Origin: Rohdeia sp044358925
GTDB lineage: Bacteria > Planctomycetota > UBA1135 > GCA-002686595
Direction of reading: 5' to 3'
Assembly (NCBI GenBank): GCA_044358925.1
Contig: JBIKNC010000026.1
Span: forward strand, 1 to 28,977
DNA length: 28,977 nt
Shown here: piece after piece, positions 1 to 7,138 of the stretch
Layout of the letters: the number at the start of each line of letters is the position of its first letter
Numbering within the stretch: position 1 is the first letter of the stretch
Made by a program: the position numbers and the translations under genes
The notes under the pieces: model-generated
Database searches by the model: none
Told to the model about the DNA's origin: nothing
What the model saw: only the letters and a program-made list of their open reading frames with translations

Positions 1-1
1 T

Positions 2-802
2 GCGGTCAAGGCGGAGCACGTCGTCCTCGTGCGCTGCACGATTCGCGACAGCGGCTTCCGTCCCAACGGCGACGTCCTCGCCGTCGAGTGCGCGTTCGTG
101 CGAGCGGACATGTACTGGGGCAGTTTTTTGGACAGCGCGTTCGTCGCGTGTCGATTCGAGAGCTCGGATCTCCGCGCTGGATTCACGGACACGCACTTCC
201 ACACGTGTGAGTTCACCGACTGCGAGATCGGCCCGGATGCCTTCGGCCGCGACCCGGACTTCTGTGACGTGCACTTCGAACGCTGTGAGTTCGTGCGGAC
301 CGCCGTTCCGCGTGTCACACGCCGCGACCCACGCGGCGAGTCGATCGAAGGCGCACACCATCCGAAGGTGGATGCGCGCGGCCGCATCGGTCCCGTCACC
401 TTCGGTCGCACGTCGAAGTCGAGCGAACTTCAGGTCGGTTCACAGTCCTGGACCAATGGACACATGCAGCGCGACTCGGGTCGTGCGGTCATCGTGGGGT
501 GCGAGATCGTCGACGCCATCGTTGCGCGCATCACGAAACCGCTGGTCGCGGTCGACTGCCGTTGGCGGAACGTCGTGTTCCCGGACGAATCGAGCGTGCA
601 TGGCGTTTTCGTCTCCTGTGACTTCGAGAACGTCGACCTCTCGGGTCCGTTCACGTGTACGCGTTTCGTGAACTGCACGTTCCGCGGCTGTCGCTTCGAC
701 GAAGCCCTCGATGCCGAACCGTGGCTGCCGCACCAGTACGACTTCGATGTGCGCTTCGACGATTGCGTTTTCGTGCGCTGCGAACCGCCGACGCTGCGGT
801 GA
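2..802 (+). CDS. Pentapeptide-repeat-like protein, 5' end outside window
   Basis: The reading frame is open from the first bases of the window and coding-like upstream of the GTG at 29, so the true start probably lies outside. The product has an irregular five-residue rhythm with recurring Cys/Phe pairs such as CAFVRAD, CRFESSDL, CEFTDCEI, CDFENVDL and CRFDEAL, the spacing of right-handed pentapeptide-repeat beta-helices (A(D/N)Lxx family). Two repeat blocks are visible. They are separated by a non-repetitive segment around residues 100-140 counted from the GTG. The protein is Cys-rich in the repeats and has no visible catalytic motif. Pentapeptide repeats usually act as protein-binding scaffolds; the role here is unknown. 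The frame ends in TGA at 800-802. Confidence 0.7.
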   Translation, partial: AVKAEHVVLVRCTIRDSGFRPNGDVLAVECAFVRADMYWGSFLDSAFVACRFESSDLRAGFTDTHFHTCEFTDCEIGPDAFGRDPDFCDVHFERCEFVRTAVPRVTRRDPRGESIEGAHHPKVDARGRIGPVTFGRTSKSSELQVGSQSWTNGHMQRDSGRAVIVGCEIVDAIVARITKPLVAVDCRWRNVVFPDESSVHGVFVSCDFENVDLSGPFTCTRFVNCTFRGCRFDEALDAEPWLPHQYDFDVRFDDCVFVRCEPPTLR

Positions 803-1760
803 CCGGAGGGCTTCGCGGTCTCGGCCGCGTTCGTGAGGTGGCTCGGCGGTCCGGAGGCCGTGCTCGGCCTGCTCGCGACCGCGGGGCCGCTCGAACGGCG
901 GTGCCTCCGCCTCGTCCCGACCGAAACCGCGACCGGAGCGGCGAACCGCCTCGCGAGGACCGGCTTCGGGGTCCGCGGGCTGGTCCAGCGGTGCCCGAGC
1001 GTGTCGGGACCTGGTGCCGTAAGCGTCTTTAGCACAGATGTTTGGGAGCGCATCCAGGAACGCGTTCCAGAAACCACCACGTCCTTGGCGCCGCCCGAGA
1101 GCCGTTGTCGTTTCTCCCACTGCCGGTGTCCGTCGTCGGATCCGGTTCGCAACTCGACAGGCTCCCGGGTGCTCGAAGGCCCCGGTGGTTGGGCTCCGTG
1201 TCGCGCTCCATGCGGCACGGGATGGGACCGACCACCGCCTTGTCCGCTGCTTGCGGGTCCGGGGGCTGACGATCCGACGATGCGGTCACTTGCCGACCGC
1301 AATCCGGCGGCCGCTCCGCGCCACGTCGTGGTTCCTTGCCCGAACCCGAGGTGGCGCGGACGTCCGTCGGTCGACCGCCGCCGCGACTGCCCACGCGGCC
1401 TTTGCCAACGCGGGCGCCGCCGATCCTTGCCGATCGGAGCGCCACGCCCTGACCGATTCGAGCCACCCGACCCGACCCCGCCGACGAACTTCAATCGTCG
1501 ATGGGTGGCGAGGTCGCCGACCTTGCAGTCCCGGCCGCGCGGTGGGCTTCTCCACCTTCCGCGCGGCCCCATTCCCTTTCCAAGCCGGCCGTGCTCGCCC
1601 GTCGCGGTTCGAAACCATGCCCAACCGCACAGGGACATCTTTCAGCGCGATCCCGTCTCCAATCGGTGCGCGCGCCGTCGACGCCGAATCGCCCTCTCAC
1701 GAGCGCGTCGGTGTAGTCTCGGCTCTCCGGGCTGCGTTCACGTTGCGCTCGCGTCACACC
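803..1760. other. Long intergenic stretch without a convincing gene
   Basis: Several frames stay open here for 200-300 codons, but their translations are Arg/Pro/Ser-rich with no domain-like pattern, as expected of shadow frames in very GC-rich DNA. The stretch around 1020-1075 is locally richer in A and T. A TAGTCT hexamer at 1714-1719 could be a -10 element for the sigma factor gene. I see no tRNA or rRNA. It may be a long leader, a decayed gene, or hold an unrecognised RNA. Confidence 0.45.
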
Positions 1761-2438
1761 ATGGAACGACCGCTCCCCGGCGAACAACGCGCCGCCGCTC
1801 CGCGCGCCACTGAAGCAACGGGTCCCGATGCCGAGTTCCCGCTCGTCGACGCCGCCGTGACCGAGTCCGTCGCGATCCTCCTCCGGCAGATGCACGCCGG
1901 CGATCAGGAGGCGCGTCGTCGGTTGTTCGAGCTGATCTACTCCGACCTGCACGTGCGTGCCGCCAACATCGTGCGCGGCAATGGCGCGACGTCGCTCAGT
2001 GCGAACTCGCTGCTGCACGAGTTGTTCGTGAAGTTCATGGGGCTCGCGGCGCCCGCAGCGACGGATCGGCAGCACCTGATCGCGTACCTCTCGCGCACGA
2101 TGGGCCACATCCTCGCGGATCAGGCGCGCCATCGCGGACGAGCGAAGCGCACGGCGCCGGGGACACGCGAGCCGCTCGACGATTTCTTGGAGGCGTTCGA
2201 GGAGAACACCGGGAGCATCGCCGAACTCGACGACGAGCTCGTTCTTCTGCGCGCTCGCGATCCGGATGCCGCGCGCGCCGTCGACCTGCGTTTCTTCGGC
2301 GGTCTCTCGATGAAGGAGACTGCGGCAGCGCTCGGTATGTGCGAACGCACGTTCGATCGACGCTGGAAAGAGATCAAGGCCTATCTGCAGTTCCGCATGC
2401 GGCACCACACCGACGAGTCCTCGCGCGACGCGAGCTGA
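1761..2438 (+). CDS. ECF-like RNA polymerase sigma factor (planctomycete/acidobacterial type)
   Basis: This 225-aa protein has the layout of ECF-like sigma factors. A region-2-like segment carries DQEARRRLFELIYSDLH and a LLHELFVKF motif, a linker contains the typical HILADQARHR string, and region 4 ends in a helix-turn-helix (LSMKETAAALGMCERTFDRRW). The family directs RNA polymerase to alternative promoters. The ATG at 1761 was chosen because family similarity begins soon after it; the frame is open farther upstream (to 1038), but that translation is not protein-like. No Shine-Dalgarno sequence precedes the ATG (cacacc-ATG). The kinase gene begins 9 nt after the stop, so the two are probably co-transcribed and the kinase may control the sigma factor. 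That pairing is common in planctomycetes. Confidence 0.88.
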   Translation: MERPLPGEQRAAAPRATEATGPDAEFPLVDAAVTESVAILLRQMHAGDQEARRRLFELIYSDLHVRAANIVRGNGATSLSANSLLHELFVKFMGLAAPAATDRQHLIAYLSRTMGHILADQARHRGRAKRTAPGTREPLDDFLEAFEENTGSIAELDDELVLLRARDPDAARAVDLRFFGGLSMKETAAALGMCERTFDRRWKEIKAYLQFRMRHHTDESSRDAS

Positions 2439-2447
2439 GAGGCAGCG

Positions 2448-4628
2448 ATGGAACGACCCAGCTGGGAACGCGTCGAGGTGCTGCTGAAGGCCGGACTCGA
2501 CATCGAGGACGAACGGGCACGCGACGCATTTCTCGTCGCGCAATGCGGCAGCGACAAGGAACTCCTCAGCGAGTTGCGTCGACTGCTCTCCGAGTCCGAC
2601 AACGACAACTCGCGCTTCCTCGAGCCGCCGTCGATGCTCGCGTTCGACCTGACCGGTCGGACGATCGACGACTTCGAGATCATCGAGGAGATCGGACGCG
2701 GCAGCAGCGGGGTCGTCTACCGCGCCATCCAACGCAGTCTGAATCGTGTGGTCGCGCTCAAAGTGCTGCCGCTCGTGCTGCGCGCGAACGATGCCACGGC
2801 GGAGCGCTTCCGCCGCGAAGCGATCGCGGCGTCGAAGCTGCGCCACCCCGGCATCGCGAGTGTGATCTCGTTCGGCGAGGTCGACGGGACCTTCTACTAC
2901 GCGATGGAATTCGTCGACGGCCCGAGCCTGCGCGCCGTCATGGACCGCGCCTGGGGCGACAAGGCGCTGCCGATCGATCCGCAGATCGGTGACCCCCGCG
3001 CAATCGCGCGCCTCGTCGCCGAAGTGGCCGACGCATTGCACTTCGCGCACGAAGGCAAAGTCGTGCACCGCGACGTCAAACCGCACAACATCCTGCTCGA
3101 TCGCGACGGCCGTCCGCGCCTGATCGACTTCGGGCTGGCGAAGTTGCTCGATCAACGCTCGATCTCCGTGCGCGGCGATCTCCTCGGGACCGCGTACTAC
3201 ATGAGCCCCGAGCAGACGCGCGCGCGCCAGGAGGACGTCGACCGCCGCAGCGACGTGTTCTCACTGGGCGTCGTGATGTACGAGCTGCTCGCTCGTCGCC
3301 GACCGTTCGAAGGCGATTCACACGTCGCGATCTTCAAGAGCATCGTCGAAGACGAGACGCCGTCGATGCGCCGCACGCCGGTCCGTGTACCGGGCCAACT
3401 CGAGAAGATCTGCCGCCATGCGCTCGAGAAGGAGCCGAAGGACCGCTTCCAGACGGCGCACGAGTTCGCCGTCGAACTGCGCCGATTTCTGAACGGCGAG
3501 CAGCCCCTCTTCAAAGAGCTGCCGATCGCGGAGAAGCTCCGGCGCACGTTGGTGAAGCGACGGACCTTGCTGGTGGCGGTGCCGGTCGCCATCGCGATCG
3601 GCGCCAGTGCGATGCTCGCGGCGCAGCCGAGTGGGCCGACGTTCGACGTTTCCGTTCGCACACTCGACGGTTCGCGTGCGCGGCTCGTCACGCGGCAGCT
3701 CGCGTCGCTGAGCGGTGAGTTCGCGGGCGAACTGAGCGATCACGGACGCGGCTCGGAGTGGACGGTACCTTTGCCGCTCGGGCTGCACCGCGTCGAACTC
3801 GTCGGGAAGGACGGTTCGTTCGCCGAGTGGACCGTCTACCCGTCAGGAGATCCGCTCGACAACACCTTTCGCGCGCGCATGCTCCAACCCGTGGCCATGG
3901 GCGAGGGGACCGAAGGTTGGGCGCGCGTTCCGGCCGCGCGTGTCGGTGAAGTCATCCATCCCGCCTTGTCGGAAGAGATGATTGGGCAGACATCGTCGCA
4001 CGGCGAGTTTCTCGTCGACCGAGTCCTCGTGTCGAACGCGGACTTTCGTCGTCTCCAGTCCGCCGGTTGGAAGCCTGAATACCCGAAGTCGTGGAACCGG
4101 ATGGTCGAGGTATGGAAGTCGACTCCGGCGGAGACCTTCGACCAACTCCCGCTCGTCGCGACGACGATTTTCGAGGCTCAACGCATCGCGGTCGAGCTCG
4201 GTGGTCGCCTGCCCGACATGGCCGAGTGCGTCGGTTTCACTGTGGGCGGTCGAAGTTGGTGGGACGACTCACCGCAGGCGACGGCTGGACTCGCATTCGA
4301 ACGCCCGCGAGTGACCGATGGCGCCATCGGATCCTCCGACTACGTCGCGGGCGCTGTCGGCGTGCGCGCAGTCGAGCCCCGTGGTCCGTTCGAGCTCTTT
4401 CATCCAATCGGCAACGTGGCGATCCACGCGCTCACGGCTCGGGTCGACAGCCAGGGTTTCGTGTCGATGGCCGGCTCCGCCTATGGCTTCGCTTGGACGA
4501 ATTCGCGCGAGCGCCTGCAGGCTCCTCACAGCGAGTGGTCCAGCGCCGGCCAGGAGGACTTCGGCCACATCGAAGTCGGCATCCGCCGCGTCCGCTCCCT
4601 CGGCCCCCAACTCGGCGCCAGGTACTGA
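2448..4628 (+). CDS. Membrane-anchored Ser/Thr protein kinase with C-terminal FGE/SUMF1-like domain
   Basis: This 726-aa protein opens with a short helical region (1-65) typical of planctomycete and acidobacterial kinases. A complete Hanks-type kinase domain follows (about 76-350): glycine loop GRGSSG (83-88), Lys105 in ALKV, HRDVKPHN (207-214), DFG (227-229) and SPE (253-255), so it looks active. One transmembrane helix lies at about 373-392. The extracytoplasmic part ends in a domain (about 520-715) resembling formylglycine-generating enzyme: FLVDRVLVSNADFRRL, then GGRLPDMAEC, then a terminal GIRRV where FGE has GFR-C. It contains only one cysteine and lacks the FGE catalytic Cys pair, so it is probably a ligand-binding sensor. 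The short gap after the sigma factor gene suggests one signalling unit in which an outside signal sets kinase activity on the sigma factor. Confidence 0.9.
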   Translation: MERPSWERVEVLLKAGLDIEDERARDAFLVAQCGSDKELLSELRRLLSESDNDNSRFLEPPSMLAFDLTGRTIDDFEIIEEIGRGSSGVVYRAIQRSLNRVVALKVLPLVLRANDATAERFRREAIAASKLRHPGIASVISFGEVDGTFYYAMEFVDGPSLRAVMDRAWGDKALPIDPQIGDPRAIARLVAEVADALHFAHEGKVVHRDVKPHNILLDRDGRPRLIDFGLAKLLDQRSISVRGDLLGTAYYMSPEQTRARQEDVDRRSDVFSLGVVMYELLARRRPFEGDSHVAIFKSIVEDETPSMRRTPVRVPGQLEKICRHALEKEPKDRFQTAHEFAVELRRFLNGEQPLFKELPIAEKLRRTLVKRRTLLVAVPVAIAIGASAMLAAQPSGPTFDVSVRTLDGSRARLVTRQLASLSGEFAGELSDHGRGSEWTVPLPLGLHRVELVGKDGSFAEWTVYPSGDPLDNTFRARMLQPVAMGEGTEGWARVPAARVGEVIHPALSEEMIGQTSSHGEFLVDRVLVSNADFRRLQSAGWKPEYPKSWNRMVEVWKSTPAETFDQLPLVATTIFEAQRIAVELGGRLPDMAECVGFTVGGRSWWDDSPQATAGLAFERPRVTDGAIGSSDYVAGAVGVRAVEPRGPFELFHPIGNVAIHALTARVDSQGFVSMAGSAYGFAWTNSRERLQAPHSEWSSAGQEDFGHIEVGIRRVRSLGPQLGARY

Positions 4629-4636
4629 CGCCTCCT

Positions 4637-4650
4637 GCCCACGGGTGGGC
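4637..4650 (+). terminator. Small hairpin after kinase gene
   Basis: An inverted repeat GCCCA-CGGG-TGGGC lies 8 nt after the kinase stop codon. No U-tract follows, so terminator function is only suggested by position. Confidence 0.35.
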
Positions 4651-4721
4651 GCGCCTCGGAGCCACACGTCGTGACGCCGGCGGGTCCATCCATGACCTGC
4701 CCTCCGGCGACGGAGTTCCAC

Positions 4722-5210
4722 GTGTCGACGACCCCCTATCGAGCGTTCATCTATGCCGATCTCACCAAAGCGTCCGTTCAGAAGCTGAACACGCTGCCGC
4801 CGAGTGAGATCGCGCGCATCTCGCGCTTCCTGCAGAACTACATCTTCGCCGGCCAAGGCCGCGCGCCCTCGGAGGCGCCGTGGGTCGGTGAAGTGCCCGT
4901 CGAGCCGCTCTCCGGCATCCCGCACATGGCCGTGTTGCACTCCGTCGTCGACGCGCTCGTCGCCGACTGGAACATGCGCTACGACCTCGAGCTGCGCGCC
5001 GATTCGACGGGCCCGGACGACGACGACTACCCCCGCCACGAGACGTGGCGTTGGGTGCTCATCAACGGTTGGCCGGTGCTCGTCCCGAACCACACGCTCT
5101 TCCGCGCACCGGACGCGACGGAGCCGTTCGATCCGTTCGCGGCGCTCCCGATGAACCACGGGCTGACGGGACGCCTGCGCATCGAGTTGCGCCTCTTCGA
5201 GCCGACCTGA
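4722..5210 (+). CDS. Uncharacterised protein, first of two tandem paralogues
   Basis: This 162-aa product matches no family I recognise. It has no signal peptide, membrane segment or cofactor motif. It is acidic and rich in aromatic residues, with a strongly conserved second half (ETWRW, INGWPVLVPNHTLFRAP, GRLRIE, RLFEPT). The GTG at 4722 is preferred because a GGAG lies 6-7 nt upstream and because it gives exactly the length and N-terminus (PYRAF-YADL) of the paralogue at 5471. In-frame alternatives at 4671 (GTG) and 4692 (ATG) would add an unrelated tail. A hand-made ungapped alignment gives about 98 identities in 162 positions with the second copy. It follows the sigma/kinase pair on the same strand. 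Confidence 0.75.
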   Translation: MSTTPYRAFIYADLTKASVQKLNTLPPSEIARISRFLQNYIFAGQGRAPSEAPWVGEVPVEPLSGIPHMAVLHSVVDALVADWNMRYDLELRADSTGPDDDDYPRHETWRWVLINGWPVLVPNHTLFRAPDATEPFDPFAALPMNHGLTGRLRIELRLFEPT

Positions 5211-5470
5211 GACGAACGGCGCACGCGCGCCGATTCTCGGCCCACCGCGCGCCGCACGCGAATCCCCCGCGCGTGCGGCGCGTTCGTTCGGAGAGGTCTT
5301 GCGCAGAAGTTCGAGCGTTTTCGCGGGGAGTGTGGGGGCCGCGTGTCTTCGAGCGGTGTCGGCCCGCAGCGGTTCCGTGCCGCTGCGCACCGAGGGTGAC
5401 GGCTCCGTCGCTCCGCACGTCGCGGCGCGGTCCGTCGCTCGTGCATCAACCTCACCGAGGCAACCCATCC
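5211..5470 (+). terminator. Inter-paralogue spacer with a 13-bp perfect hairpin
   Basis: The spacer between the two paralogues holds a perfect 13-bp inverted repeat: 5248-5260 pairs with 5270-5282, with a 9-nt loop (AATCCCCCG). A weaker outer pairing links 5212-5229 with about 5270-5287. No T-run follows. It probably terminates or attenuates transcription between the copies, or stabilises the first transcript. GAGG at 5457-5460 is a Shine-Dalgarno candidate for the second copy, with a long spacing of about 10 nt. Confidence 0.5.
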
Positions 5471-5959
5471 GTGACGACGATTCCCTACCGCGCCTTCGTC
5501 TACGCCGATCTCGACGTCCAATCCGTACAGAAGCTCAACACCCTGACGCCCGCGCAGATCGCGGACGTCACGACCCGTTTGATGGCTGCCGTGCTCGCAG
5601 GGCCCGGTACCGCGCCGACCGGATCGCCGTGGGTCGGCAACGTCACCCTCGACGCGGCCGGCGGAGTTCCGAAACTCACCGATGTCCACGCGATCGTCGA
5701 CACGCTCGTCGCGGACTGGAACGGCAAGTACACGCTCCAACTGCGCAGCACGCAGACGGGCCCGAACGCCGGCGACTACCCGCGCAACGAGACGTGGCGC
5801 TGGGTGATCATCAACGGCTGGCCGGTGCTCGTGCCGAACCACACGCTCTTCCGTGCGCCGACCGGCGACACGCCGTTCGACCCGCTGACGTTGATCTCGA
5901 ACAACCACGGCCTGTCGGGCCGCTTGCGCATCGAAGTGCGCCTGTTCGAGCCGACCTGA
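5471..5959 (+). CDS. Uncharacterised protein, second of two tandem paralogues
   Basis: This 162-aa protein has the same length as its upstream neighbour, and the two align without gaps. The most conserved blocks are PYRAF-YADL, SVQKLNTL, VADWN, YPR-ETWRW, INGWPVLVPNHTLFRAP and RLFEPT. The variable part lies at about 31-75. The GTG start at 5471 opens the conserved block, and the longer frame upstream is not protein-like. The invariant aromatic core with a variable middle suggests one fold with divergent partners. No function is assigned. The gene converges on the redox-protein gene at 6027, with a hairpin between them. Confidence 0.75.
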   Translation: MTTIPYRAFVYADLDVQSVQKLNTLTPAQIADVTTRLMAAVLAGPGTAPTGSPWVGNVTLDAAGGVPKLTDVHAIVDTLVADWNGKYTLQLRSTQTGPNAGDYPRNETWRWVIINGWPVLVPNHTLFRAPTGDTPFDPLTLISNNHGLSGRLRIEVRLFEPT

Positions 5960-5979
5960 GCGGGTCGGGTGCAACGTGA

Positions 5980-6019
5980 GGCGCCGCTCGCTCGCCCACT
6001 CGTGGTGGCGGGCGGCGCC
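5980..6019. terminator. Bidirectional terminator-like inverted repeat
   Basis: GGCGCCGC (5980-5987) pairs perfectly with GCGGCGCC (6012-6019), and a short inner CCAC/GTGG pairing helps close the loop. It lies between two convergent genes (stops at 5959 and 6027), where a shared terminator is expected. There is no clear T-tract on either side. Confidence 0.45.
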
Positions 6020-6026
6020 GTTCGTT

Positions 6027-6572
6027 TCAGGCGGTCGGCGCGGACGCGCGCCGCGCCCGCACCAGTCCGAGCAACTCGCGCCAATCCGGATGGTCGGCGG
6101 GGTTCGCGCTGCGGTGCTCGGCGAACACACGTCCGCCGTCGATCACGAACGCACCCGCGAGCAGCAGCGCGTCACCGACCGGCAAACCGACGCCGTGCCG
6201 GCGGTTCTTCCAGAACGCGCCGAACACGCCCGGCGCGAAGAGCTGCGTGACCGTCGCGCGAGCGAGGTCGAACGCACCGTACAGATCGCGGTTCTCGTCC
6301 GAGACGACACGCGCCTCGTTCCAGCGGCTCGCGAAGAAGTCGTCGGCGTCGCGCGGTGTGCCTTGGCCGACGAGGAGCACCTCGTCGGGTCGCGCGAGGC
6401 CGGCCAGGTCTTCGACAGCCTGCCGGCAGAACGTTCACCCGTAGTGGCGCAGGAACACGAGCGCGGTCGGGCGCGGCGCGAGTTCCGCTCCGAGCGTCGC
6501 CTGCGCGAGGTTGCGACCGACGATCGCCCGTGCGAGCGTCGCGGGGTCGATGGGGGCGTCGATGGCTCGCAT
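6027..6572 (-). CDS. Candidate selenoprotein: AhpC/TSA-like (SelL/PRXL2-related) redox protein with in-frame UGA
   Basis: Read from the ATG at 6572, this frame encodes 181 residues with a single in-frame TGA at 6437-6435 (codon 46). The protein looks intact on both sides: ALVFLRHYG, then UGA, then TFCRQAVEDL, ending with a beta-strand/turn pattern (GAFVIDGGRVFAEHRS) typical of thioredoxin-fold AhpC/TSA_2 proteins. In that family the motif is FLRH-x-x-C-x-x-C-R. Here the first Cys is replaced by UGA and the second (Cys49) is kept, giving U-x-x-C. A strong hairpin follows the UGA at the spacing expected of a bacterial SECIS. The likely role is a thiol/selenol oxidoreductase or peroxidase. An in-frame ATG at 6581 is an alternative start (adds MIG). 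Standard calling would keep only 6027-6380. The main alternative is a nonsense-mutated pseudogene. Confidence 0.82.
6399..6427 (-). promoter_or_regulatory. Candidate bacterial SECIS hairpin
   Basis: In the mRNA the hairpin starts 7 nt after the UGA. GCCGGC (6427-6422) pairs with GCCGGC (6404-6399). After a single bulged G (6405), AGG (6421-6419) pairs with CCU (6408-6406), leaving a 10-nt apical loop. An alternative upper fold pairs GUC (6416-6414) with GAC (6410-6408) around a GAA triloop. This puts a G at the first loop position about 21 nt after the UGA, which fits what is known of bacterial SECIS elements. The element lies within the coding sequence, as bacterial SECIS elements do. Confidence 0.65.
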
Positions 6573-6681
6573 GCCGATCATCTTCGCACGACGCGCACAC
6601 TCGGACGCGCCGAGTGCACTTGGTTCGCACTTCGCTCACACCGTCTGCATCGAACGGGCGGCCGTCTGCGAAACTGCGCGG

Positions 6682-7128
6682 ATGGACGCTCTCTTCGTCG
6701 CCCACGCCGCCGCGACGTTCGCACTGACCGGCCTCGTGTGGGTCGTGCAGCTCGCGATCTACCCACTTTTCCTGCGCGTCGGTGCGGAACAATTCACCGC
6801 CTACCACGCCGCCTACACGCGCCGCGTCGGGTTCGTGGTCGCGCCGCTCATGCTGGTCGAAGTCTTCACCGGCGTGCGCCTCATGTCGGTCGTCGAGCCG
6901 GGCGCGTCGATGGCCGCCGAGTGGACGGCGTTCATCCTGATCGTGCTCGTCTGGGCGTCGACGTTGATGGTGCAGATGCCGCTGCACAAGCGGCTCGAGC
7001 GCGGCTTCGACGAAGCGCGTGTGCGGCTGCTCGTGAACACGAACTGGCTGCGCACGGTGGCGTGGACGCTGCGCGCGGTCTTGATCGGTGGACTGTTGTT
7101 CGAGCGCGTCGCGGCGCCTGGCGCTTGA
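6682..7128 (+). CDS. Small four-TM integral membrane protein
   Basis: This 148-aa hydrophobic protein has four predicted transmembrane helices, at about residues 5-27, 46-66, 78-98 and 124-143. A WVVQLAIYP segment follows the first helix, then an RVGAEQFTAYHAAYTRRVG loop. The pattern (Gly/Trp-Val-Gln near a Tyr-Pro, then a Phe/Tyr/His-containing loop) resembles a widespread uncharacterised membrane family, but I cannot name it with certainty. The ATG at 6682 starts just before the first helix; the frame upstream is not protein-like. It is divergent from the candidate selenoprotein gene (109 bp apart). The FAD enzyme gene begins about 10 nt after its stop, so those two are probably translationally coupled. 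Confidence 0.8.
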   Translation: MDALFVAHAAATFALTGLVWVVQLAIYPLFLRVGAEQFTAYHAAYTRRVGFVVAPLMLVEVFTGVRLMSVVEPGASMAAEWTAFILIVLVWASTLMVQMPLHKRLERGFDEARVRLLVNTNWLRTVAWTLRAVLIGGLLFERVAAPGA

Positions 7129-7138
7129 AGTGAAGCGC

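Noticed and set aside
440..1638. Long minus-strand frames in the first 1.6 kb
   Set aside because: They lie antisense to the pentapeptide gene or in the non-coding gap and are shadow frames with no domain pattern.
1600..1640. tRNA-like T-arm sequence (GGTTCGAAACC)
   Set aside because: The flanking stem does not pair, and no D-arm, anticodon arm or acceptor stem could be placed.
1038..1760. Upstream extension of the sigma factor frame (start at 1038)
   Set aside because: The translation is Arg/Pro/Ser-rich with no sigma-like pattern. Family similarity begins only after the ATG at 1761.
6027..6380. The 117-aa fragment as a complete protein
   Set aside because: It lacks the redox motif, and its upstream part continues in frame as a good match across the TGA. 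It is better read as the C-terminal part of a 181-residue selenoprotein.
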